64,000 bases of DNA. Origin: Ctenosaura bakeri (Eukaryota; Chordata; Lepidosauria; Squamata; Iguanidae). Made by a program: the position numbers and the translations under genes. How positions within the stretch are numbered: the stretch's first letter is position 1; every line of letters begins with the position of its first letter. Location: contig CAOLHI010001425.1 of assembly GCA_948474755.1 (NCBI GenBank), positions 124,001 to 188,000 of the forward strand, written 5' to 3'. The notes beneath the pieces were generated by a model, which worked only from the letters and a program-made list of their open reading frames with translations, made no database searches and was not told the DNA's origin. Positions 10,690-22,189 of the stretch are shown here, piece by piece.

Positions 10690-13090
10690 TAAGGGGTGAC
10701 AAGACTGCACTCTTTAAATAACTCAAGGACTGTCACGGAGAGGAGGGGGCAGGTTTGCCCTCTACTGCTCCAGAGGGTAGCCTCCAGATGAGCTATGTGG
10801 GCTAAGTTTGCTAGAGGCACCTTCCTGATGTTGTGGATGGACTTGGCAATAGCCCAGATTTGGTCCTGAGGCAGAGAGAAAAGTCCTTGTCTGATACTGA
10901 TCTTGGCTCTTGAATCTTCTGGGAGGGGTTGAGGAGGCTCTTTTTGGTGTTCACCAGGAAGCCATGCTGTCACAGGGACTCAAGGACCAGATGCACATCC
11001 TGACCTTGTTGCAGTGATGTCAAGCATATCTACAGATCTTCCAGGTAAGAATAAATGTGCAGACGTGCTTTCCTCAGTGCGCTACGAGGGCCACCATGAT
11101 TTTGGTGAACACCCTTGGTGCTGATGACAGCCCAACTGGAGCACCTTGTACTCAAAGTAGTGCTTCCCATACACAAAGCAAAGGAACTGATAATGAGAAC
11201 AGTGAACTGGGACATGAAGGTACACTTCAAAGCTTGAGTGATGACCTGAAGCCCCTCAGCTGGTACGCCTCCAGAATGTGCTTCAACATCTCAATGTGGA
11301 AACTCTGTGAACTCCTTTGAGGTTCACAATGGCTGTGTGCCATTCTTCTTGGGCACAAGGATGAATATGGAATAATAGCCCTAGTGCCTCTGAGAGGGTG
11401 GCACATTCTCTAATGCTCCTATCTGAAGCAGATGGTCAATGGCTTCCCACAGCAGATGGTGTTTCGGGGGATTTCTGGACTTGGGAGAAGCAATGAACAT
11501 CTGATGTGGTCTGCAGAACTCTATTTGATAACCATGCCTTAGTGTGTCTAGCACTCACTGGTCAGAGATGTAGTCACCTGCATGAACTGCTGCATGAACT
11601 CTCTAAGTCTGACTCTTACTGGATGAATAGGATCATGCCTGCTGGCTCTCTGATTGATCCCTGCTGTTGTTGGACTGGGGTCTGCAAGATGCACTTGAGG
11701 ACTGTACTTGTTCTGGAACCTCTGCTCTCCTCACTGTGGTCTATAGGCTCTGGAGCCTCTGACCTGAAAAGAAAAGCTGCAGGTGGAGGCAAACTGGGAT
11801 CTGGGAGCATGAAAGGAAGAATAGTCTTGTCTGTAGTGCTTCCGATCTTCCTTCTTCTTCCCTAAGCTGGTGTCTTTATCTTATCATTATTCTCAACAAG
11901 CATAGGCTCCAGGGACTCGCCAAAAGGTTTAGTGCCAAAAAAGGGGGTGAATACCAGGTTCTGTTTGGATTTTGCATTCACATTCCAGCCCTTGAGCCAG
12001 AGCTGGTGCCTACGTGCTATCAATGCTGCTGGACTGCATAAAGTATGCCATCTACTGTGAAGGCTGTCTCCTTCATTGGCTTGTTGAGGCCCTGTCTGAC
12101 CCTGGTCTCACCAGGGGGAATTGCCTTCAACAACTCCCTAGTCCACTGTGGGGGCGCCTTTGCCATCTTGGATGTTGACACAGCAGCCCTAATAGTCAAG
12201 GATATCACCTCATGTGCCCTTTTGAGGGCTGCCTCCACTGTCCTTGGATGCCTTTAAGGTATCCTCACCATCTCTCCAAAACACAACAAAGGAAACGAGC
12301 TCACATATGGGGGCATCCACCAGGGGGACTTGAAGCTTGGTCATTACATCTTTGGGAAGGTTGTAAAACTTCTTGGCAGTGCTAGGACTATGCCTGTTTG
12401 CTGCTGGTTAGCTCCACTCTTACAACCTGCATAAAGTTAGCAGGGAGGGTTATTTCAAATCTGTAGGAAACAAATCCCTACTCACAAGAGGAAGATCTGG
12501 GTCTTGTGGGGGATCTGCTCTGATGGAAAGGTGTGGCCTAAGACTCTGATGTTTTTCCTTAAGAGCACTGGAAAATTCTCCACCTGAAAATGGTGTACAG
12601 AACTAGAAGCCAGTTTATTCTCCCCCTACTCATCCTCTGAGGAAAGTTCACCCTCCTCTGCCTCAGGAGGCAGAATATGACACCTCATCATCATGCTCCT
12701 CATCAAAGGAATTAATATATAGGAACTTGCCTATTCCTGAACAGTCATGGTACTTTCTGTGCTTTTGGGAGGTGGGGGCTGTCACTGCAAGGCTGCATTA
12801 GAACTGGAAACTGAGGGCTCCTTATCCATGTTTGCCAGGTGTCATTTGGTCCCACTGAGCACCATATGCCAAGATGGTGGCTGCCCATGCGTAAGAGGAG
12901 GACTTGAACCCCACCCCTGTAGCCATGGAGCACTTGCTTAAAAAGGAATCACTGTTGGCTCTGCTGTTGCAGCCACGCGCTTCCCGGGACCCAAAGAAAT
13001 GGAGTGTCATGCAGCTGGGGTGATAGGCACGGGAAGAATGACCAAATGCCTGACTGCCACAGTGAACCTTCCCAATGGGTCTACCACCTC
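10690..13090 (-). pseudogene. Ancient DIRS-like relic (ORF1 plus RT remnants)
   Basis: Translated on the minus strand, the stretch keeps recognisable but heavily broken DIRS pieces in the right order. They are a Cys/His-like segment near 12900-13050; an acidic part near 12640-12700; gag-like WLKGWNVN and PFFGTKPFGE near 11900-12000; then RT blocks GYQIEFC, SIFILVPKKNGTQPL (about 11340-11385), YSYLEDL (about 11035) where a catalytic YxDD is expected, and VNTKKSLLNP (about 10930). Frameshifts and stops occur throughout. The RNase H and recombinase parts were not found below 10690. It is much older than copies A-D. The outer ends are uncertain. Confidence 0.65.
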
Positions 13091-13992
13091 CCAGAAATAC
13101 TGCTGTGCTCACCATATCAATGGTGGCAGTTTCCTGGGCCATATGAATTTGGGGTGGGGGGCATTACTCCTTCCTCATTGTTTTTCTCATCCCAGTGCAC
13201 TTCTAAGTGCAGCACGGGTGTGGCTGCAAGGCGAAGAGGCAGTGACAGAGGGGTTCCCTTTCCCAGCTGCTCCTGTGAGTCCCTCTGTGCCAAGCTAGCA
13301 TACTCCTCAGGCAACTGTCTTGCTTCTGCTGGGGGGGGGCAAGTTTGGGGGGAGAGATGCTAGAGATGTGGCTTTCTTTTCTTCCTTCTACACTCTCAAA
13401 CAAGAAAAGTGAGGAGGGGGACGGAAGGAGGGTGGCAAGATAAAGGAAGGAGATGAGGAAAAAAACCTAGAAAGCTGAAAGAGATGAAGAGAGATCAAAA
13501 AGAGAAGATTTGGAGTGGCATTAGTGACTGAAGTTGAAGAGCTCAGGTATGCCTGTCCTATAGCAGTGGCAGGCAGGAAAAAAAGAATGACCTTGCAGGT
13601 TGTTCCCCCATGTGGGAATACCAGGTCTTTCTTTTTCCCTGTCTATAGAAGTGAGTGGGAGGACGAACCCAAACATGTATGACGTTCCTTGCTTTTCTGC
13701 TGGTAAATGCACTTTCCAGTTTTTTTAAGTTGAGAACAGATGTGGGGTGTGCACTAAATATGTGTACCAAACATCTTTGAATTAGTGTTATACTGGATGC
13801 ATCCCAAAGTAAGAAAATGATGTATGCCATGGCAGCTGTACCTGCAGAAGCTGAGCGCATTCAGCTAAAATGCTCCAGGTATCTCAAGCAAGTGCTGCTT
13901 GATCTGGCTGTTTAATTTCAATGGCAGATACAGATGCTGAAAGGAAGACTACTTTTTAGCTGAACGGGAGAAGAAAGCATGTGCTGACTGAC
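13091..13992. other. No gene seen
   Basis: Purine-rich and G-rich patches (for example a G run near 13330 and a GA-rich stretch at about 13400-13500), with no coding signal I trust. It lies directly downstream of a BBX splice donor, so it is intronic if BBX continues to the left. Confidence 0.5.
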
Positions 13993-14182
13993 CTGTGCAC
14001 ATTTTCCATTGCTGCCACCTCTGCCAGAGCAGCTAGGCTAAAGAATGCAGATACAGATGGCATCTCTGTTGTAATACTATGACCTTCCTCCAGTTCAGTG
14101 TTTTGCGAGGATTCTTCGCTGCAGTCAATCCCTGTATTTGCTTTCTGAAGAGTACTCTGCAGTTGCTTCTTTGGTTTCTCTT
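13993..14182 (-). CDS. BBX: BBX coding exon (penultimate region: SAFFSLAALAEVAAMENVHR)
   Basis: The exon starts after ...CATTGTAG at 14182 and ends ...GTGCACAG|gtcagt at 13993. It enters in phase 1 and leaves in phase 2. The encoded text runs EEKPKKQLQ..., then MPSVSAFFSLAALAEV and AAMENVHR, matching the conserved C-terminal part of vertebrate BBX as I remember it. BBX is a nuclear HMG-box transcription factor; this Ala/Leu-rich C-terminal patch lies far from the DNA-binding domain. The remaining short C-terminal exon expected after VHR was not found between 1 and 13992, so it probably lies left of the window. Confidence 0.92.
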
Positions 14183-14810
14183 CTACAATGGAAGTCAAAT
14201 AAATAAATAAATAACCAAACTTATCAGCTTACTGGACTTCCAAAGCTGCAACAACTCCTCCAAACCTCTTAACTTAGAGTTGATCGTGCAGTGCTCCTTC
14301 CAGACAAGGAGAGAAAGCCATTGAAAACTCCAAAGTTTGCAGTTTGGGATGTATTCTATGCAAACAATTGCACATTTTTTGTGTGCAGAAACTGACATTT
14401 TCTGCACAAAAAAACCCAAGTTGCCCTCGCGGAAAACAGCATTTACTATGTAGAACTACTGTTTCTGCACAAAATACTCACACACTCTTTTTTTTTCTCA
14501 CACATCCCCGATTATTCTTCTTATGTTTCCCCAACATTCTAGAAAGTATTTTTTTCAACCATTTTTTCCATCCCTACCCCCTTTTAACCCATCCCACGCT
14601 GAAATTTAGGAAGAGGAATAATTACAGGATGTATTTGCACAAGATGTGTTTAAAGTTTAACCGGTTTGTTGATCTCTAAATGAAGTATGCACTATCATAA
14701 TCTAAACTTCATTCAAGGCTTCATCATGCTTTCAATACAATATTGCAAAATTGCACTGATACACACTGATTTGCCTGGCCACCCTGAGATTTTTGGACAG
14801 AAATGTTTTA

Positions 14811-14868
14811 CTAAATAAATAAATAAATAAATAAGTCAGTCAGTCAGTCAGTTAGTCAGTAAGTCAGT
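14811..14868. repeat. (AAAT)n and (GTCA)n microsatellites
   Basis: An AAATAAATAAAT run passes directly into GTCAGTCAGTCAGTTAGTCAG repeats, two adjoining simple repeats inside a BBX intron. Confidence 0.9.
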
Positions 14869-14905
14869 CCTGGGATTACCAAAGGAAATTTAGTCATGTT
14901 CTTAC

Positions 14906-15023
14906 CCAAAGCCCCGCCTGCTGGTGAGACCCGACCATCTGCAGTCCGGACTAGATGCGTAATCTTGGTTTTTCTTGCTTTTCTCTTCTGACTGCCAACC
15001 AAAGGTTCTTGTGTTGTTGCAGA
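14906..15023 (-). CDS. BBX: BBX coding exon (TQEPLVGSQKRKARKTKITHLV)
   Basis: The exon encodes SATTQEPLVGSQ, KRKARKTKITHLVRTADG and RVSPAGGAL, a conserved basic block of BBX that could serve in nuclear import. The donor is CTTTG|G|gtaag at 14906 (phase 1), which fits the next exon at 14182. The acceptor is ambiguous: CTCAG|AG|TCT offers two AGs. The second, giving a start at 15023, is the only one in phase with the previous exon visible here. The first (15025) would need an intermediate exon ending in phase 1. Mammalian BBX, from memory, has extra residues at this junction. Confidence 0.9.
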
Positions 15024-15025
15024 CT

Positions 15026-16315
15026 CTGAGACATTTGGCAGAGACATAAAACTGTTACACTTCTGTGCTGATTCACTGTGGCTCTTCTTTCTTCAAAGAA
15101 AATGGCTGAATTGGAGCAAACCACTTGAGATGCTAGCCAAAGATAGCTGTACATGTCCTTTAGCACATACAGTCAGAGCATGGCTGGGCAATTATGGCAT
15201 ACCACTAGGACATGTGTATGGTGCTCCTGTTTTTGAGAAACTATTCTCATCATCCCTTACTACTGGCCAAGCTGCAAAGGATGATAAGAACTGTAGTCCA
15301 ACATTGGAAGAATACGTATTCCCTTGCCCTATGCTAGGAACATGTGAGATAATGCCAGAAACATTCTTGGGTCTATTCCAGTGATATTTGATTGAATTCA
15401 TGCCTTGAAGAATATATTACAGAGCAAGAGGGAAAGTATACAACCATGACTCTTTATGTCGGAAAAGACAGTTGTGAATCTCTGTGTTATGATAAAGCCT
15501 CTGGTGATGGCTTTTATACCTGGCTTTCACATAAGAGCTCAGAAATATGTCAGAGCCAGGCTTCATACAGAAATCCTGATGGTAATAGAAAACACACACA
15601 CATAGACTTTTTTCACTGTGTGACCATTACTTTGGTGGCCTGTTTATCTACCTCTAGAAAAGGAGATTAGATAAACTCTTACAGATAATGGAGTTACATG
15701 TAACTATTGCTGTTGAGTGTACTGATAATTACTAGGCCAGGGTAGGAAGGCATCCAAGGACCACATACCCTGGTCAAGTCCTAGTCCAGGTCACCCCTCA
15801 GAATCCAAGATGCTCAGAAATCCATTTCTGGTTTCATTAAACAAAAGTATTTTTAATAATGCAAACTAAGGTAGGAGGGGATCTGACCTTGTTTTAAAAG
15901 GCAATCACTAGTCCTGCAGAAATAAATTGGATTCTTTGAAGGTGTAACTAAATGCTACTAAGGCATGCTTCCCAACTGTGCAGGAGGAGGAGGAAGAGGA
16001 AGAGAAGGAAGGCGGGGGGACTGAAAAAAATTGAGGCATTATCTTTTCTGGCTCAGGCACACAGTGCTAAAATGTACCTTACCATTAATTTCAAAGCAGC
16101 TTTTCAGCTTCTAGCCAACTGATGGAAAGCAATGTTCACCAGTTCTAAAAGAACCCTAATGTGAAGCAACCTTCAATTCCACTTCAAAACTTTCAAAACC
16201 TTCAATATATACATGCTCAATAATACAGGCACATTAAGTGAAGTGAGGCTATAAAAGCTTCTAACCTTGCACAGTGTTAGATACCAACTGGATGTGAATG
16301 CTGAGGGTCTCTTAC
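15026..16315. other. BBX intron
   Basis: I searched the minus strand by eye for an extra BBX exon and saw none. The part at about 15190-15330 resembles a common squamate non-coding repeat (GAACTGTAGTCCAACATT), and 15985-16020 is a GA-rich run. Confidence 0.55.
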
Positions 16316-16463
16316 CTTTGTTAGATTTTGGTTGGTCTGCTGAGCAGCTCCCAACCTTTTTCTTTTTCTTGGTACAGTTATACTCTTCCGGTCAAATGTG
16401 ACAGGACTGAATTGAGGGAGGCTGTTGAATTTTTTCTCAAATTCTTCTTCCAGCTTTGCTAAG
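16316..16463 (-). CDS. BBX: BBX coding exon (LEEEFEKKFNSLPQ)
   Basis: The acceptor is TTGTCTAG|C at 16463 and the donor AACAAAG|gtaaga at 16316. The encoded text includes LAKLEEEFEKKFNSLPQ, SPVTFDRKS and the basic PRKRKRLG cluster, a clear match to the conserved BBX segment. It enters in phase 2, joining GG|C of the upstream exon, and leaves in phase 0. The basic cluster is a possible nuclear localisation signal. Confidence 0.93.
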
Positions 16464-17894
16464 CTAGACAACAGAAGGCAGAAAATCAACACAGAATAAA
16501 TTAAAATAAATGGATTGAAAACCCACACAATTAGGGTGATGGCCTCCCATGACACTCAAGTATTTCATGCCCTCTCCCTGACAGGATGCTTGGAGCAAAA
16601 GCAGTCTATGTGCATAGAAGAAAACTAATGGATCTCAGTACAGAAGTACTGTGGGGCCTTTCATGGAAAACACTTGAAGCTCCCAAACTTTAAATAAAAT
16701 TCATTATAAGGTGTGGTCAATGCTTGCAACAGAGGTATTTGAGAATAAGGCAGAACCTTACCAAGTGTTACAAGTACAGGAAATGGAAATGTTGCTCACC
16801 TGTAATTTAAAAGTCTTGATATTTATTTCAGAAATGAAATCTCCCTCACAAAGAAGCAAACCTAAGAGTCTGCTCCATTAAAAGGCTAGAAAGATCAATG
16901 CCTCTATTTAATTCTTTTTATTTAAGACTTTTTTTTTTAATCATTCAGACTGACCTTGACATATTGATTACTTGCTGAGGAAGAGCATATGGGTACCAAG
17001 TGGATATCTTATGTGCTTCCCTTTCCTTACTGACGTATTTTAAAAAAAATTAGTGCTTTAGTAGTTAAATTTATTTGTGTTTTGAATGTGTTTAAATTTG
17101 TTCTATCTTAGTATGAATTTCATTTTTGGCAACAAGAGGAACAGAAATCAAATCAAATCAATCAAAATATCTGTTCAAGTGAGGTTATATATTAATGGTT
17201 CTCACTACAATTGTGAACATATTGGGAATGACTCAATAATACACCTTAAATACAAAAGTTAATTAGTTTCAATGCTGCAACTATAATCCATATGAAACAA
17301 AAGGCATACTTCTGTATCAGCTGTGCAAAAATCTCACATAAGGAGGCAAAAAAGATCACAATTTGGTAACTATCTGCAACTGCTGCTTAATTTTGCAGGT
17401 GTTCCTCATCCAAGTGTCTGAGTATTACTAACTGTTTATCTAGCATGTGGCTGTGTACATGAAGTCTTCTGCTGCTTCTGTGGACTGTTGCTTTTAAAGA
17501 ACAGGACATCTATATCCTCAACAGACGGAAATTAGGCCTAATTCAAAAGTGTCTGAATTTCACTGAAGTCGGCCAGTTCTAAAAAATACGAGGTGCCAAA
17601 GAAAGAGCCTTCATAGTCAACAGCACATGCACTAGCACTGTCTAGTTCTATTACCATTGTTGAGTTCTGTGCTGAAGGCTGCTGTGCTAAATTGTAAGGC
17701 GTGAATTTTGTCATTAATCATTCCATGCATTTTGTTCAGCATTTCCTGTATGGCTTAAATTAATAAGGAAACAAAACTGAATTCTGATTAGGTCCCTGAA
17801 ATGACATAATCAAATGAATATGTATTTGATTATATGTTAAGAAAGAAACTGAAAGAGAAACGATAATTGAACACTTACAAGTTATGTCACTTAC
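16464..17894. other. BBX intron
   Basis: AT-rich sequence with no repeat or gene that I can name. Confidence 0.55.
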
Positions 17895-18033
17895 CCCAAA
17901 ACTATTTCGTCCTTTGGCTTAGGTTTTTTAAGCTTTTTGTTTCCACTTGTTCCCACTGGGGAAAATGCCCAGTTTTCTTCATTCCAGCATCCTTCATGAT
18001 CAGAGTTGCCACCTTTTCCTGAGCTTCGTTTCC
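17895..18033 (-). CDS. BBX: BBX coding exon (GKRSSGKGGNSDHEGCWNEE)
   Basis: The acceptor is TTTCCAG|GG at 18033 and the donor TTTTGGG|gtaagt at 17895. The protein reads GKRSSGKGGNSDHEGCWNEE, then NWAFSPVGTSGNKKLKKPKP, matching BBX. The entering phase (1) fits the G left by the large exon upstream. A short Lys-rich run follows. Confidence 0.93.
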
Positions 18034-19590
18034 CTGGAAAGAATATTAGGAGGAAGGCATAGGAACGAGATTTGGCTTTTTACAGGAAAACTACTAGGAA
18101 ATCTGAGTGTGGTAGGAAGACTGGAAGCTAAGTAAATCAAGTATGCTATATTATGTGGACAACTATGGTAGGAATTGCAAAACTCTTCTAAGTCACATTT
18201 AATTTGTATATTGCTACTTTGGAATGAGATAGGCTCATTCCAGAGGAGCAAAATGAAGCATTCCTCCCTGCTTGGATGACATGCCATCCCCTGCTATATT
18301 GTTATTTAAAATTGCAACATTCTTACATATTTGCAAAAAATAAAAATTAATTATCCTGAACATCAAAAGAACACCACCTAGCACAACACGCATGCCAACT
18401 CTCCCAAAACTAAAAGCCTCAGAATTTCCATTGGTTAATCATATTTTCAATGTTACATATCTGAGGCTTCAATTCAAATTCTGCTAAGTGTCTAATGTAT
18501 TCACTATCATCACATATAAACCACGGAAATGTACATTTAAAAAATTATATTGGTTATTCACATCAATCTCTCCATGAAATTCAGTGAGCAGAAACAAAGG
18601 AAAATTTAATAAAAACTGAAAGTAAAGCTATCAAATATCTCCTCCACCTGGACTGAAAATGATCAAGAATGATTAAAAAAATATATGGAACTTCAGACTG
18701 GCGTTCCAATATCGATCTATTATGTTTCAGCTGAATGGCTGTGAAGTTCCTCTCTTACCTAAAGGCCATGACACAGCTGAAAATGAACATGATGGCAACA
18801 GTATTGAAACTAAGCAGATTTGGAACTCATCAGTGTCTTGAAGGCAAACTCTATAGAAGTCCTTGATTTGAGTTTACAAAATACAGAGCTAGAGGATATA
18901 ATTGAAATAACCATATTGTTCTGAAAGGTAGCTTAGATAGATGTGATTTAGATTGAAATCTTAGACTCCCTTGCTAGGAAGCAAATCTCCCAGAAGAAAG
19001 TACTTGTTTCTGAGTAACTATGTACAGGATTGCACTGTACATTTATCTTTCCTGCTAAATCTACAAACAGTTCTGAATAGGGTTTCCAGGTTGGATATGG
19101 GATGGGCTTTTGTAGCTTTAATCCTGAACAGACTGTGGAGCAGAATGAGGTACTGTAAAGCTCCATCAAGTGGAATCAAGGTGCCTCTCCTATTCTGCTT
19201 TCAACCTTTACTCAGAATCATTCCCCCACCTCCAGCACAGCTGTTGTCTCACCAGTGGAGAGTGGGGTGCAACAAGAACAGCTGAGTGTTCCTTTGTGCA
19301 TTGTACCCCCACTCTCCTCTGACAAGGCAATAGCCAGGTTGGAAAGCGACAGCTGAGGCTGAAAGCTAGAATCTGGATGAGGGAAGAAAGTATGTTTGTT
19401 TGGTTGGATGAAGCTTTACAATACAGTATCTTGTCCTGTTCCATGATCTGTCCAGGATTAAAGTTACATTCCATCCCACCTCCAACCAACCAAGCTCAAT
19501 TTTGAACAATAAATGATAATGACCAATTAATTTCATGTATTTTTTTCAACCCCTTCCCCCTTCCGATTATGATATGGACATGTTACATAC
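18034..19590. other. BBX intron
   Basis: No gene or named repeat was recognised. Apparent ORFs here are short and without codon bias. Confidence 0.55.
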
Positions 19591-20506
19591 CTCTATCAAC
19601 ATTGGCACGCAGGGATGTAAGCATGCCCTCTGACACCAAAGTTTTATACAGAGCACCTTTGCAAGCTCTCTCTGATTTTCTAGAGCCACAAGTCTCTGTC
19701 TTTTTGTTACAGTCATTGTCCTCAATTTTGACTTGCTCTGGTAAACCCTGTGGCATCACATCTTCTGTTGGGGTTAGCGGTTCTGATCTGATGTTTTCAG
19801 GAGCCTCACATGGCATTTCCTTCTTTTCCATTGTATTAATAACATCAGGGGGCTTTGATTCTTTGGTGGTCTCTATGCATTTTTCCTTCAATGCTTTCTT
19901 CTCTTTTGATTTCACTTTTTTCTTTGGTGACTTTGTGTCCAAGACGTTCCCCTTCACTGTTGAAGAAGGACGGATTTTCTTACGGGGTATTTCTATGAGT
20001 CTCTCTGCTCCCCAGTCCCCTTTTGCAACTGCTTCTATAGTATAAATGACACTCTCAATGTCTGATTCAGAAGACTGCCTTTTTTTGCAAGCCTTCTTAG
20101 GTGTACATTTTTCAAGTGCTTGCCGATCCAGTTTATTTTTCTTCTTTTTCTTTTTAAGCTTTTCTGGCTTACTTAATCCTAAGGTGCTGATGTTGGCCAC
20201 TGCCAGCTCTTGGGAATAGCAGGCAGGGTCCTTGGCAGTTGTGCTATCAGGTCCAACTTGCGCTGTGCTGTCCAGTGCAGGATCTGCAGCCAAGCAGCAT
20301 CTTGCCATCTCCTCCAACACTTCAGTTTTTGTCTTTTCATGTTCATGGCCCTTTGCCTTCTGAGATTTTTCGATTTTTACTTTCACCTTTTCTGGTTCCT
20401 CAGCTTTTACCTGCTCAGGTGATTCAAAGGCTTTGACGATCCTGGATGCTTCTAGTTTTGCTTTTGCAGGTTCCCTCACTTTTACTTCCTCGGATGCAAG
20501 GCACAT
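19591..20506 (-). CDS. BBX: BBX large central coding exon
   Basis: The exon is 916 bp. The acceptor is GTTTCAG|ATGTGCC at 20506 and the donor TGATAGAG|gtatgt at 19591 (phase 1). It begins MCLASEEVK and holds a lysine-rich region (KPEKLKKKKKKNKLDR). Next comes the strongly conserved KKRQSSESDIESVIYTIEA followed by VAKGDWG, then another basic run. It ends in RACKGALYKTLVSEGML and TSLRANVD. These blocks match vertebrate BBX closely. The middle third (KVKVKIEKSQKAK and similar) is low-complexity, Glu/Lys-rich and probably disordered. Translation continues in frame from the small exon ending LAE at 34941, so the ATG is internal. The intron in front of it is about 14.4 kb and holds DIRS copies B and C. 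Confidence 0.95.
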
Positions 20507-21524
20507 CTGAAACAAGGGGAAAATATTAACCCACTTTCCTATTTGGTAATAGAAAAAGAACTGTAGTAAGAGTTTATGAGTCAGAAAACCTCCTCTGTCT
20601 TGTGGCAGTTCTTTTGGATGATTTAGAACTTTGACTTGTGATGCTGTTACTAGGGTTGTTGGGAAGTAAATCCTCCCCACTCCAAAAGGACTAACATACA
20701 CATTGACTGACCAGAACTGTGTGGAAGATCAGAAAATTATAAATGTGATATATAAGTAGACAGAACACAGACAGACCCTAGACAGCACCAGACTGTTTTG
20801 TTCAGGATTAGACTCACTGTGAAGAAAGACATATGCATTTTCTTAAGCTGCTCTCTGTATCAACTGTGTACCATTATTGAAATGTGTGTGGGAAAACTAC
20901 AATATACTTCAGTCTAAAGTAGGCGAACCTAAATTCTTTGAAAAACTAAAACCATATCTGGAAATGCAGCTTTTTAAAATCTACTAGCACCGTGTCTTTC
21001 CTTGTTTCTTAGTATATCAACTCTGGCTTTAATGCACTGAACAGATACTAAGCAGCAGCTATTATTTTGGGAACAAATTCAGCCTGCTGCATTTCAATGC
21101 TCAACTAAATGATCAGTACAGTTTACAGAGAGGTTGCTGTTATGACAATCCCAAAGAAAGAAATGTACAAGAGTACAAAGTAAGTGATTTTTACTTGTCT
21201 ACTACTTTAATTCAACCAAGCTAAATTATTTCAATGGGAATTCAGTCTGTAAGAAAAAAAAAGGGAATGGTGGCAAACTGGGTGCACAATGGCAACAAGC
21301 AGCCTGAAGATCTCATACTACTTACAGGGAAAAGGGCTGTCCATTAAGAAGGCTTTCATACAAGCACAATTCATAACACAACTTATTTCTTTGCATAGAA
21401 TCTAACCAACTTCTCTTAGGATAGCATTTACAAGTGATGATATAACATTTCTGTTCTCAGATCTTCAAACTACAATGTTTTGTTGCTAGCTCAGCACAGA
21501 ATTCATTTCCTTAGAAAAAAAATT
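20507..21524. other. BBX intron
   Basis: No gene or named repeat was seen before the L2/SINE-like tail at 21525. Confidence 0.5.
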
Positions 21525-21627
21525 ACTTATTTATCATGTACTTAACGGATTTATGCTCTGTCTTCCAACACAAAATGGGACTCAAAGTGGCTGACAATAT
21601 AATGTACTATAAGAAATGCAAGAAAAA
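21525..21627. repeat. Old L2/SINE-like 3' tail, split by DIRS copy B
   Basis: TTATTTATCATGTACTTAACGG followed by GGGACTCAAAGTGGCTGACAATA resembles the 3' tail of reptile L2/SINE repeats (compare TTTATTTGTATCCCGCC at 58035). Sequence continuing it seems to resume at 31390 (ACAAAAACAAATTCAAAAG), so copy B appears to have landed inside this older repeat. Confidence 0.5.
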
Positions 21628-21840
21628 GAACAGGTTGCGTATCTGTAATTGTGGTACTTTGAGTGGTCATCTGTGAACTCACACAAATGGGTTTCATGCC
21701 TGCGCAGAAACAGCATTCAGAACCTTCTAGAGCCTACCGTTGGCGTTTTGGCTGTTGATCCATCCCCCATCCCCTCAGGGTATATAAGCCCCTGCCTCAT
21801 GTAACAGTCAGTTCTGTCGCCGCACGTGTGACAGCAACAG
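21628..21840. repeat. Left (3') terminal repeat of DIRS copy B
   Basis: From about 21680 the sequence is the inverted complement of 31249-31389: both contain a TATATAAGCCCCTGC block, here in + orientation at 21780. The outermost 45 bases are unique to this end and recur, inverted, in the internal complementary region. Confidence 0.8.
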
Positions 21841-21883
21841 AACCACTGCACAGCAGGACATACGAGGGGAAGAGGGAGGGTTA

Positions 21884-21977
21884 GTGTGAGTTCCCAGATG
21901 ACCACTCGAAGAACCACAGTTACAGGTAAGCAACCTGCTCTTCTTCTTCGTGGTCTCTGTGACTCACACAAATGGGA
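21884..21977. repeat. Internal complementary region of DIRS copy B
   Basis: 21884-21940 is the inverted complement of the left terminus (ACCACAGTTACAGGTAAGC against GCGTATCTGTAATTGTGGT, with decay). 21938-21977 is the inverted complement of the right terminus (TTCTTCGTGGTCTCTGTG against CAGAGACCACAAAGAAG). Together they reproduce the junction expected if the two ends are joined in a circle, the defining DIRS feature. Confidence 0.88.
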
Positions 21978-22189
21978 GACTAGCAAGCTGTCCAGAAAGG
22001 ATGAAGGGTATGTCACGTTGCTGAAAATGCACTTATGTCAACTTCTGGTTCTCCATTCTCCTTTCCTCCCCCCTCCTTTTTTTTAGTCAGCACCAACATA
22101 TAAGATAATAAATAATATTTATCAATAAAACAGATAATATTGTCTCCTTCATCCCACAGAGAAAAACAATACAGCTCTTCCAAAATATG

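Noticed and set aside
1..13992. Last BBX coding exon
   Set aside because: I looked on the minus strand for the short C-terminal coding segment expected after VHR and did not find a convincing candidate, so none is annotated.
20210..20436. Cys/Phe-rich plus-strand ORFs within the large BBX exon
   Set aside because: They are antisense shadows of the BBX coding exon.
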